Assembly (NCBI GenBank): GCA_025617375.2 | Contig: JAMYGW020000003.1 | Span: 1,736,001 to 1,800,000, forward strand | Origin: Acarospora socialis | Taxonomy: Eukaryota; Ascomycota; Lecanoromycetes; Acarosporales; Acarosporaceae | DNA: 64,000 bases | Direction of reading: 5' to 3' | In this document: positions 47,532-59,339 of the stretch, in pieces | Position numbering within the stretch: position 1 is the first letter of the stretch | Layout: every line of letters starts with the position of its first letter | Program-made: the position numbers and the translations under genes | The notes under the pieces: generated by a model | Database searches by the model: none | The model's input: only the letters and a program-made list of their open reading frames with translations | What the model was told of the DNA's origin: nothing

Positions 47532-49870
47532 TAAAATAAATACTATCTTGCACTTATAACTTCTACTTACATTCTGAGATCATCAGCATCAGCACTTATA
47601 TGTTAAAATGATGAACTGAAGAGCAAGAAGAGTGACAGTGTGAATGACTATACACAGATTGTACATTATTGTCTTATTATCACAGATTTTATCAGTTGTC
47701 TAATCACTCTTTTTAAAGCTTAAAGCTATACTTCTTACTGAAAATTTGTTAGAAGTGCTTTCACAGAGTTCACAAATTTGCTCTTCATTATCTTTAAGAA
47801 CACTGTTTTTATCTCAAAAATGAAAAGCAAATTGAGCATACAAATATCTGAAACAAAACAAGCAGAAAGTTGTCTAACATTTGATTGATACATTAGTTAC
47901 AGAACTTGAATTGTAATTCAGAATGAAGAAAGTGTTCAAATGAATTTTCTGAGTTGCTTGATACAGAAGCACTACTCTTCATCAACTTAATGTGTGCAAA
48001 TGCTGAACAATTGAACTCAAATCAATAAAGAACATGAAAGATTTGATCTTCAAGAGCAATGTAATATAGTTTGAGTGTTCTCAAAAGAATTTCAAACTCT
48101 TTGATGTTGATTAAAAAGTCACTCATTAAAGAATGCAAACACAGCTGAGATGACAGCAGATCAATGATACACAAAGTATCTCAGCATCATGCAAGTGAGT
48201 TTCTGTTGTTGAACTTATTTAAATACACTCATTAAAGAGATTTTTTAAATCTTCAAACACAAGATAGAAGCTCAGACTGAATGAACTTCACAGCATTCTG
48301 ACTATAGTTTCAAACTAAACTCAAGACAATGAGTTTGACTTTTGTTGAAGTCAGAAATGAACTGACTGCAGTAACTTTCTTTGTGAAAACAGCAAGCTTC
48401 TTGAGTTGAGTGTCAACATGTTTCAGAAAAAATGCAAGATTCTGACAATTAAAGAGTTTCAATTTCTTCAGATTGCTCAGTTCAGATGTTTCAACATCAC
48501 TGATGAGTTTTTTTAATTGTGAATATGAGCTGATTGATAGTGATGATAGAAAAAAGATGTTATTAATGATAGACATTTTAACAGAACTTTGCAATGCAGT
48601 CTGAGACTTTAAATAAGAATTGAATGAAAGTCTGAGATTCTTGTATTTGTTGTTTTCATGTAGAATGATATTGAGCTGCTTTGAGTCTTCAATTGCAGTA
48701 ACACTAATGAAGTAAACTGACTGATAAAGTTTACAGAGCTTTTATTGTCAGTTGTGTCTGACATCAAATTGTTCATTTATACAGTCAGAAAAACTGATTT
48801 TCTGCAGTTAATGATGCTAACAATGCAGAGATGCTAGTACTGCTTGTGATAATTCTTTTTTTGATTGTTAACTGTTGTTGTTGTTATGATTAGCTTGTCA
48901 TACAAAGATGTGAGCTATAAGCAAGTCACTTACTGAAATTAACAAATGCTTATTACATCTTTCAAAACCTGTACAATGATTTTGAACTGTGTCTGCAACT
49001 TACATATACACTTTTTCTGTTTATAGTTTGTATCATATAACTCAAAGACTGAATCTTCATCAAAGTTCTTTCATTCATTCATCATCATGTTTTGAACAAG
49101 ATCATGATATCACATCACATATTGAGTGACACAGTTAAAGCATGTCTTGACACATTTATGACTGACAGTAATGTTTCAATCACTTAAGTCAAAGATTGAT
49201 ATTTGAATAGAAGAATACAAAATACATGAGATCAACTTCTGCAGTGTTTAAGAAATTTGAGTTATATTTCACAGATTGCAATCAGATAACTGAAGATGAT
49301 GATGAGCTCTTGTTTAAGAATCAATACATGTAAATATAAATATATATATATGTCATTCAGCATTCTTATTACAAGCTCATGAATCTTTCAGAAGTTGCTG
49401 CAAGTCATGTTCTGCTAACTCTTTTTATGATTAAATTGAATGATGACTGATAAGAAGATGATATCTGTACTAACTGTCTCAAAGAAAGAAGTGATTCTTC
49501 AGTATATTAGCAGTATAGAATTCATGTTACTCATGCAGTGTGAGAATGTTTTTGTCTGCTTAGATACTAGATCATATAGAATTTGTTGACTATTTGAGTA
49601 TCTAAGATAAAACATACAAATGATTGATTAACTACACTTGCACTGATCTTAAATCACACAAAACTCACACTAGATATCATAGCAGCTTAGTGTCAAGCTT
49701 TAGCTACAATATCAATTTTATAACAAGCACAGAGATATTTTGTGCAGAGTAACAACATTCATCTTCTATTATGACAGTAACTATTTAAGATGTATATTGA
49801 GCTGCAGCATTTCATTCTATATCTCTCTAATCTCTTTATCTTTTAGACTTTCAGTGAACTTTGCAAGCAT
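47532..49870. other. Mutated DNA, nothing recognised
   Basis: The minus-strand frame 48,310-48,594 is open, with helical composition, and sits in a polar minus-strand stretch that may be a decayed gene (to about 49,100). I can name no motif. A short TA run lies at 49,335-49,351. Confidence 0.35.
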
Positions 49871-50350
49871 GTGCACTCTGTTATCTCAGAAATGTTTAAG
49901 AGCAAGCTTAATCAATTGAAACTAATATGTCAGAAGATAACTCATCTCTCTTTGAAGCTTGATGCTATTATAACATGTCAAGATCTCAAGTTAATAGCTG
50001 ATGACAATCATGATTTGATTACAATTTCTCACAAATACACAGTCATCACACTCAGTTTATCAAGTTTCATCAACAATAGAGCAGTATTCAAGCTCAACTC
50101 TTCTCAAATGAAAGATTTCTTGCATTTACTGCAGAGTGAAGTTCTTGTTGAGAAACTTTCAAATTGTACTCTTCACAAAAACAAGTCTCACTGATCAGCT
50201 TCTGATATCAGATCAGCTCAAATATTTCTTAATGATTATACAAATTTATCTATCATCTTAACTGACAAAAAATGATCTGATAACAAAAAAAAACATCAGT
50301 CTACTCTTCAGAAGTCATTTTATAACTCAGAATGATCTGAGAGCTCTTTA

Positions 50351-50560
50351 ACTTCTCAGAGTTTCTTCTCATCATCTTTGTCTAATCAATATTCACTTTC
50401 ACAACTATCATCTGTCAAATATTCATCTTCTTGATCTTCATCTTCTCAAAGTTCTTCAACTTCTCAGAGTTTCTTCTCATCATCTTTGTCTATTCAATAT
50501 TCATCTTCACAACTATTATCTGCTGAATATTCATCTTCTCAGTCTCAGACTTCTTAATCT
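50351..50560 (+). repeat. 108-bp duplication in a Ser-rich coding stretch
   Basis: ACTTCTCAGAGTTTCTTCTC starts at 50,351 and again at 50,459. The following TCATCATCTTTGTCT and CACAACTAT blocks also repeat. The unit is 36 codons and Ser-rich. Confidence 0.75.
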
Positions 50561-50760
50561 TCACATCAGATCTTCTATGAGATGCAAAATGAAATTATAT
50601 GTCTTTTTTCAATCACAGAAGAATGACTTGATTTCTTTACAATTCTATAATATGCTTAAGCTCTGAGTGCAGAAAAGATGAATATCTATAAGACAGTTTT
50701 ATCAGCAGATGTAGTCAGTCTGTTGAAATTTCTTCAATATATAAAACAGAAACAATTTCA

Positions 50761-50768
50761 CTATTGAG
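50761..50768. repeat. 8-bp target-site duplication CTATTGAG, left copy
   Basis: CTATTGAG precedes the MITE and recurs at 51,075-51,082 immediately after it. A perfect 8-bp duplication is the hallmark of hAT insertions. Confidence 0.85.
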
Positions 50769-51074
50769 TAAAGTGATCATCAGATCAGTCTAATTCTGAT
50801 TTAATCTGATTTGACTTTGGTCTGACTCACAGATTAAATCAAAATTTCAAGACTGACTTGATCTGCAGATCAGGTTGAGTCAGAACTTCTGACTTAAATT
50901 GACTCACAAGTCAATATATATATTATATTTAGTTTTAGAGTCTCATTTTGTGCCTCAATCTGAAGTTTTTGTTAGAAATATACATTAGATCTACTATATT
51001 TGATATGTATAAATCATCAAGACTGACTCAACCTAATTCTGACTCAAGCTTGATCTGATTCAACAATCACTTTA
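50769..51074. mobile_element. 306-bp non-autonomous hAT-like MITE
   Basis: The element begins TAAAGTGAT and ends ATCACTTTA, a perfect 9-bp terminal inverted repeat, with weaker matching inward. It is flanked by the 8-bp duplication CTATTGAG. Inside are palindromes such as GATCTGCAGATC and GTCAGAACTTCTGAC. It has no coding potential, so it would depend on a hAT transposase elsewhere. It keeps several GG/CC, unlike its flanks, and was inserted within a longer relic frame. Confidence 0.85.
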
Positions 51075-53039
51075 CTATTGAGCATATTCTCAAAGCAATG
51101 ACACATTTGATATCAGAAGAAAAGAAAGAAAGAATGCTTTCAAAAAGAGTTTTAAGTCTGCTGATATATCATCTGACACACTGATCATACAAATCTTTAA
51201 AAAGCTTCTTCATGAGAAATCAGAATTAAAGAACATAATATATTGTTCTGATATAGATGTTTGAAGACTTAAAGATTAAGAAAGTCTTGATCTTTTTACA
51301 TCTTCTGTCTAATCACTGAAGAGTGATTATCTTTTTAAAATCAGAATGTGTATATCTGAACTTTACTGATTTTATGCTTATGAATTTTATGATTTGTTTG
51401 AAGCATCATTTACAATGTATTGCAAAGACAGAGATCTGTATTTCATCAACTATCTTTATGAAGAAGACAAATATTGATTCACTATTTCATCAAGTCACAT
51501 CAAACTCTTTGAACAGAAAAGCAGAAAGACAATCAGTTGTGCACAGTTTTTACAGCATTCTGCAATCTATTTTTCAATCTCTATTCTGAAAGAATGAAAT
51601 GTTTTTTTTAAAATTGTTCATCAGATAGTCAGAGAGATTATTATCATCTGTTTTCAAGTTTATCATCAAGATTTCAATGCAAAATACACATTCATAAAGA
51701 CTGTCAATTATGCTGATCAAAACTGAAATATTCAAGAATATCAAAAGTGTGATTCTCAGTACTGTTTCAAAGAGTTTATTAGAAAGAAGATGCTGAAATT
51801 TTGAAATGAGAATGAAAAACAACATTCTGAGAAGAGCAGTGAGAATGACAAAAATCATAATAGTCTAACTGAAGAAACACAAACTCAAGCTTGTTAAGAT
51901 GACAACTTTGCTGTAAAGAAAAGAAAACTATTCTCAAAGAAGTCAGTGCAAAGCACTACTGCAGTCAAGAAGAGAGAAGCTTCTTCAAATAAGATGATCA
52001 AAAGAAAGTCTGTTAGTCAAGACACACTGAAGAAGATTCTGAAATTACAACAATTCTTTATAAACAATGCATCTGTGTTCTTCAGTGAGTTAGTACTCAT
52101 TTTTATGAGCATCATACAATCAGTCAATATCTATCAAATCTTTACTGATTACAGCAGAAGTGAAAACTTAAATACAATAAAACTTCTTACACATTTATTC
52201 TTTGCTATAGACAGTTCAGATGTCTTCTATTAACTATGTAATATATGTAATGTTAGTTAACAGAGTAAAGAACTTGCTGTTTCTTGATCAATCAACAGTA
52301 TCTTTGAGATGATGCAAGTTCTTGATCAGTTAAACATCACAGTCATCACTGTATTGATCTTATACTGCTTTTACTTAATCATTTTAGTCATTCAACACTA
52401 CAAATGAGAAAGACATGATCAAAGTCAGTAGTTCAAACACATGTTGAAAAGTCAAAACTTCAGCTACACAAAGTTGAGTTATGATACAGAAATGACAACA
52501 AAGCAAGACTGTCTTGAACATGCTGATATCAAAGTTCTGACTGAATTAATAATTGAGATTTATCTCAGTTTGAAGTTAACTCAAAAACATAACAAAATAG
52601 TGAATAACAAGTATCAGAAAAAGCTTTCATCTCTTAAAGTTAGACTTTGTGATGAATGTAACTGACATACAATGCAGCAATGACTTTCTTCTGAAATTCT
52701 CACTTTAATGTTCACATAAGATAACTATCAAATTCAGAATCACAAGTTAGTATTTTCATCATCATTATTTGTTAATCTTCTAATTCAGATTAGAGTTGAG
52801 AGATTATCAATATCTCTGTTTACACTGTTTTTGAATATTCTAATTGAGTTTTGTGAAGACTTTCTTCATAAAGTCAGTGAATTGATCTCTCAACATATCT
52901 GTGAAATCTTGTATCAAGAGAATCTGAATAAAAAATATATGTTTGAGATCTTAAACAGAAATCATTTGAAGCAAGAGCATCTTGATTTTAATAATTTCAT
53001 AAAGTTTTGTGAGTTGAAATCTTAAATTATCATGATTTT

Positions 53040-54240
53040 GTTCACAATGACTAGATCAAAGAGTCTTGTTAATTTTAAGAGAAAGAACTGTCTTTCAAAA
53101 AACAAAACAATCAAGCATGCTCTGGTGCAGAATTTTGTTTCTAAGTCTTCTTACATAAGTACTGTTATCTTAATCATTTTCAGCAACTATTGACATCTTC
53201 TTCATCACTGTGTGTAGTGACAATCTCATTGTTATATGAAGAAGAACATTTTGTGTCACTCAAGACTCATTTGCAGACTGAAATGAGTATGATGAATTCT
53301 GTTGTTGACAGTGCTTCTATGATGATATTGACTGCTTTTTTTCAAGAATAATATTGATGAAGTCAGCTTCAGAACTTACTTTAATATCAAGTAAGCTGAT
53401 CAGAAAACTATGCTTCTTTTGATCTTCTGTCTGATCTCATTATAGACTGAATAATGAGAACAAAGTACATGATTCATAGTTAAATAGTATGTGATAATTG
53501 CTGAAGAAAAGATTTATCAGTTGTGTCTGCTCTGATAACTTTGTCTGTTGAATGTATTGATAAAATAATTCAAGAAGTAAAATCACTTAGTTCTCAACAG
53601 AGCTCATATAACAGTCATTTTATTCTCAAGCACACCTGCTCAATCTGTGACAGAACACAATTATTTAATTATTAAACATGTCATTCACTTATATCTGAAG
53701 AGATTTCTTATTCAGGTATTTGCTTAAGATGTGTGAGATCAGTTCATTCTATTTTGTCAAAACACTTGTCTCAGATTGCAGCTGTTTATGAGATTTATTA
53801 TTATCATCATGTTTTCTGCTGTCAAACAATCAGTTTTATGAACAAGAGCTCAGTGAAGCTCTGTGACATGAAAATCTCATTTTCTTAGTTAATCTCATCT
53901 GTAAAATCAGAGACTTCTTCTTTCATTTTAAGAGTTTATTGTTTATACAGTTTGTCTGCTTTAGTGAAAGAGCAATTATTATCTTTCATTAATCACTAAT
54001 CAAAGTCAACTCTTTCAGTCAAATGAGCTCTCTTTAACTTAAATCATTGTTTTACACTGTTGAGTTATCTATACATACACTGAATCAAATCATGATAATA
54101 TGTCTTGAAATTCAAACTGAGATAAGAATTCTTATTCACACACAGAAAGATGACAATGATTATGATAAATTCTGTTTCTTTGTGTAGTATGTGCATATAA
54201 AGAAACTTTTAGATTCTTCTGTGAGATCTAAGGTATTGAG
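53040..54240 (+). pseudogene. Relic of an uncharacterised Cys/His-rich fungal protein
   Basis: A plus-strand frame begins near 53,047 (MTRSKSLVNFKRKN). It contains HTCSICDRTQ at about 53,630-53,660, then SYSGICLRCVRS at about 53,708-53,745, and YEIYYYHH at about 53,788-53,812. Two CxxC pairs about 30 residues apart suggest a small zinc-binding module. The same spacing is familiar to me from anonymous, widespread Pezizomycotina proteins, though I cannot name the family. Several stops interrupt it. A few GG/CC persist here (for example 53,635 and 53,714). Function unknown. Confidence 0.45.
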
Positions 54241-57200
54241 CATCTTTAACTTAGTTTTAAGCATTGTAAGACATGAGAAAACACATGCACTGTTCACAGT
54301 AAAATAGTGAGAAATCTCTTGCATCAATGAGCATACAATCTGAAAGTGATCAAGATTTTATTCACTCATTGCTTTCATTGAAAAAAGCAACATTCATTAA
54401 TTTCAGAAGAGTTTTCTCAAGCTTAGCTCATTTTATCAATGCTTGCACTTTGTGCACAAGACTGTTGATCACAGTCTTGTCAACTTTGAGTTCATTTCTA
54501 CATTCAAACAAGTGACTGACAGACTCATCAAACCTTTATTTGCTGTCAAGTTTAGATGCTTTCACTCAGATGATGTTGCTCACTCATTAGAATTGAAAAA
54601 GAAATCATCAGTGACTCTGATCAAGATTTACTTCTTTTAAGCTTACTGAAGTTAAGATCAACATGTTGATACAGTCAATATGAAGAATGTCAGTCTTTCT
54701 CATTCAGTTACTTGCTCATCTTCATGCATATATCAGAACAAAGATGATATTGAAAACATTATGAATGTGCAACAACAGACAGACTATAAATTCAGATGTT
54801 CACATCACAAAGCTGTTGAAAGAACTTATAACAATGATTGAGAATGTGATCAGACAATCTATTCACATGAAATGAATGAAAAAGCTGACACAAGAGTATA
54901 ACTGTTACATGAATTGTTGCAATGATCTTAATCACTTCACTGTGAAGAAGCTACTTGAGATAAATGAAGATATCAGCTCAAGCTCAAAGATGAATGAAAA
55001 TGACTTTAGCAATTTGAGATTTAAATTCATCAGACAGCAGTTTTTGAATCTCAATGCAGAGAAGATATATCAGAAAGTGTTGAAGAAGAAGTTTGATATT
55101 GAACTGATGCATGAGATCAGTGAAGAACATGATAAAAGAATTTAAGTGTTAAAAGAGCAATAGCTTTTGTCACAACTTCAGTCATACAGCAAAGTAGACT
55201 ATTCATGACTGAAGTGAATCATTCAACTAATTCTGTTTAGACTTTGAGAACAAGCTTTGATGTTAATATAATGATGTGAATAATTGACATTTCTGATGCA
55301 AAGAATCACATCAGTTTTTCTTTACACAAGATCATGATATTTCTGATGCTTTTACTCAAGTCATAAGATGTTACAAGCAGCTTCACAACAAGTTTCTCTT
55401 TCTCATTCAGACATTTTGACTGAAGAATCACTTCACTTAATTTCAACAACACTTAATCTTTTACATCATTACTCACAGAGAAGAGTCACTTTAATAAGAT
55501 CATTTATCTGTTAGCACTTCATTTCTGTCATCAGTCTTTATCATGTGACATCAATTTCATCTATCAATCATTTAACACACAGCAGAATGAAAACAGATCA
55601 AGCTGATCACAGCTGTTAGTTGTGTGCTGAGAATTCACTGATTGAAGAAGACTTAAGTATCTACATGTAGACATAGATTGAGACACTTAACTTTGAGATG
55701 AAATGCTCACTGAGTTTTTTAAGTCAGTCAAGACTGCATTTTCAGTGACTTTGAAATGCTTTGAATAAATAGATGTTGAGAATGATGAGAGAAATTCTGT
55801 GAATGCACAAAGCTTTATATACTCATCATCATCTCTATCTCATAAGATTGATAATTAAGTATTCAAAGATATAAATAATCTCAAGATAATATTTCAAATG
55901 ATGAAGTCAAGACTACTTAACTCTACTTTCAGTCATCAGTCATCTTCACAATAATATTTATACTGTTCACAGTAGAACACACTGAAACTGCAGAACTTAA
56001 AATACACACATTTCTATGAATCACAAACAGCAATCATTCATGATGAATCTAGACTTCAAATGTTCTGTACAATTGTATCAGATTTAACATCACAACATTT
56101 AGATATTATCATCATATCAATGCAGTAGCAGACTGCAAAGAACAAGTTCATCAAAAAAGACACTATAATAACAGTCATGTTAGCTGATCAATTTTTATAT
56201 TCAATGAAGAAATGTTTGTGAATATACAATATTCAGTGCTTAATATCTTTTATGTCAAGTATCAAAAATCTCAGACAAAGTACAGTTGTGATGAGTCTGA
56301 CTGATGCTCTTGTGTTAAATCACAAATTTATCTCTATAGTAATGAAAATCAACAGTAAACTCATGAACACAGTCAGTTCTGCAGTTCTCTGCTTGAAAAA
56401 GTAGTGTATGTGTTTATTCTTTGTGTTTATAAGCTGTTCAGACAAGACAAATAAGATCTGATGACTCTTAACATCTGTATCATCTAAAATCAGCAATCAT
56501 GATCAATCTGAAAACTCTTCAGTGTAGATTTGATGATCACAACTTTCATTTCTTTCTCTAGCAAGCTATTCTGTTCTTGATCATCTGCAAGACTTATGAA
56601 ATTGTCTTGACATAAAATGAAAGTTTATCTCTGAACAGACTAGTGACTATTCATTTTATATTCAGTTAAACAAGCTCTTGTAGTTATGCTTCATTGAGAA
56701 TTCAAGAGATTATATTTTTTGTGTCTGCAATAGAGTTTCATCTTTAAGATGTCAGTCATTACTCTCAGAAGTATATAGTGTTTAAGAATATATATTAGAT
56801 GCATTTATCATAGAGCTTTAACTTTGCATCAATCTCATTTATAAGAGCAGTTCACTCACTATCTTTTTCTTAATCATATCATATAGATCAGATTCAAGTA
56901 TTACTTTTTATATTGTCTTTATTGTCTAGTCTGCAGAGCTTCTTCTTAAGTTCACTGAGCTTATATTCTCAATACAGCAGCACACAGCATCAAAAAGTGT
57001 CAAATTTCTAAAAGTTGATGAAATCTGAATCACTATTGATGTAAATTGTCAAATGTGAATATTCATTTGAATAGTCATTGACTGATCTTTAGTTTCAGCA
57101 TTCAAGCACATTTTATAAAAAAAAATTATAACACATCTACATCAGTACAGAGAAGCAAATCACAATTATTATGATAATGTTTCTTTATCACAAGTTTCTT

Positions 57201-59339
57201 GAGTAAAGAAAAAGTCTTGTGAATTCTATGATCAAATCACACAATTCATTTATCACACATTGTGTCATGCTGACTTTCTTGTTCTTTGTTATGCTCTTTT
57301 CAAATCATAAGATTGATAGTCATTGCTGTGAGAAAGACTGATGAAGTTGTACAGCTGTTTGAGTACTATATTAGATTGATTAAAGAAGTTCTATAGCAGC
57401 AGTTGTTGTGAACTACTTATGATCATCAACTGATCTTTTAACTCAAAAAATACAAAAAATGTTTTGATGCTTCTTCTGCTTGACACTTCTCTCTTTTTGA
57501 ATTGAATGTTGATTGAGTTCTTTTTTAATTTCTGAAATTGAGTGTTGATTGAGCTCTTTCTCAATCTTCAAAATTAGATGTTGATCAACTATTAAATGTA
57601 TTAAAAGAATCAGTTTAATGACTCTAATTGCTGCTTCAAGCATTACTCATAGTGAAGAAACTAAGAGTTATGAAGAAAAAACTGATACAGTACAACAATT
57701 CAGAAATTGATTGAAAAGCATTAGCACATATGAATCTTTAACTTTGACAGCTCATGTAAAAAGCTTTTCTCATTCTGTATAAGAGTATGTGAAATCTTAT
57801 TTTCTTAATTGCATCTTCACTTCAATCTTCAAGAAACTGCCTCTATATCTGAAGAAGTTTGTTAGTTTCTTTAAGCAGTATGACTCACTCACTTATTCTA
57901 CTAAACTGTACAAGTACTCAGACTGCTCTTCTCATAATATTATATTCTGTAACTGAATGCAGAATGTTCTGTGAAGATATTATTGCAATATTTCTTGCAC
58001 AGTCTTTCACATCAACATTATCTCAATCAGTCAAACTTGAAAACAAGCTGACTCAAATCATCTGATGACAGCTCTGATTATTTAACTGTTGCTGATGAGA
58101 GAGAAAGTGATTTATATGAAGTTTAAAGACTGACACAGTTGAAATAGTCTTGAATACAATTGAGCACAATCTATAACATATCACTACAATAAACAGAAAA
58201 AGCTTGTCTGAGTCAGCATTGAACACACTGAAGATTTTGCTGAGTCAAGAAGTACTCAGTTAATTTATGTGACAGCTATGTTCTGAAACATGAAGTTGAG
58301 TCAGTTCTTACTTCTTTGACTCTCTCAATAAAACATTAAACACTGAGTCATCATCAAGATGTAAAAACTGACATGATCATTGCAGTGACTGAGTCAAATC
58401 ATATTGTGTTGAAGACTACAAATACATCTACATGTACACATTCACAACTCAACTCTACAAATATCAGACTTACAGTTTCTCAGAATTTACTATTGTAAGA
58501 AGACATACAAGTCTTCTGCATAACAAGTTGCTCAGTATACAGAAGAATGCTTGAGATTAATGATCAAAATGCATTTAATAATTGAGATTCTGAAGAAGTC
58601 ACATGTTCATATAAAAGCTGAAGAATTTGAAAAGCAGTTCTTGCAACAGCTGCTGAAGCTTGAAGACTTTACTGATGATATTGCATATGTTTTACTACAT
58701 ATAGTTCATCATGTGACTTGCAGTCTTCAGAAGTCACTGATTCAACTTAATGCAGAATGAATTTTGTGAAATTGACAATTCTCAGATGTTGCTCATCTCT
58801 GCTGAACTGATCTGTCTGACTTCTCATTAATAAAAACACTCATCATGATAATGAAACAAAGACAGAAAGTTAACTGTGAAAAATGTAGAGAAAAAAGTCT
58901 TATTATTTGTATCTGTTGTTTCTTGAAGTACTAATGCATCAGTGATATGTTATAATCATATCTGAAAAGAAAGAAACTTGTGAGTCTGTGACTGAAAGTT
59001 CACTCAAAGTGTATACAGAGAGAACTGCTAAACAGCAGTTATGTGACAGCACAACAGCTCAATGATGAGTAGATGAACTGAGAACTTGATTTCTTGATGT
59101 TGAGATATTGAAACATTAAGAGTGCTTAATGCAGAAACATTGAGCTTGCTCTATATAGTAGAATTATTTTTCTTATGAAAACAATCATGTTCAACTTAAA
59201 TAATCATCTAAGAGTTAAAGATCAGAATCATTTCAGATCAGTTATTATATCAATAAGCACAAATTTTTAGTTCTACATATCTGAGAAATCTCAGATTAGA
59301 ATGTTACACTTTGAACACTCTTACAATATAATGAGTATG
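54241..59339. other. Mutated DNA with scattered relic fragments
   Basis: Plus-strand fragments at 54,327-54,640 and 54,876-55,145 are open and polar and may be one decayed gene. The frame 58,551-58,760 is open. Just after it (about 58,880-58,925) comes a Cys-rich plus-strand stretch (CEKCREKS, then CICCF), which could be a zinc-binding relic. The 5' LTR of the Gypsy element starting near 59,340 should lie in the last few hundred bases but could not be recognised without its partner. Confidence 0.35.
57501..57590. repeat. 36-bp tandem repeat, about 2.5 units
   Basis: ATTGAATGTTGATTGAG (57,501), ATTGAGTGTTGATTGAG (57,537) and ATTAGATGTTGATCAAC (57,573) are spaced 36 bp apart. The minus-strand frame 57,443-57,643 shows the matching 12-residue repeat. 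Confidence 0.65.

Larger units (their letters stand above)
49871..53025 (+). pseudogene. Long unknown relic frame interrupted by a hAT-like MITE
   Basis: Plus-strand open segments at 49,871-50,194, about 51,085-51,900, 51,946-52,233, 52,441-52,665 and 52,831-53,025 share one register once the 314 bp of MITE plus duplicated target are discounted. Total length is about 950 codons. The N-terminal third is helical. A Ser-rich section contains a 108-bp internal duplication (50,351-50,560). The central part is rich in Lys, Phe and Tyr. No domain is recognised and no LTRs were found. Interruptions are mostly TGA/TAA. It may be a host gene of a duplicated family or the structural gene of an unrecognised element. 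Confidence 0.45.
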
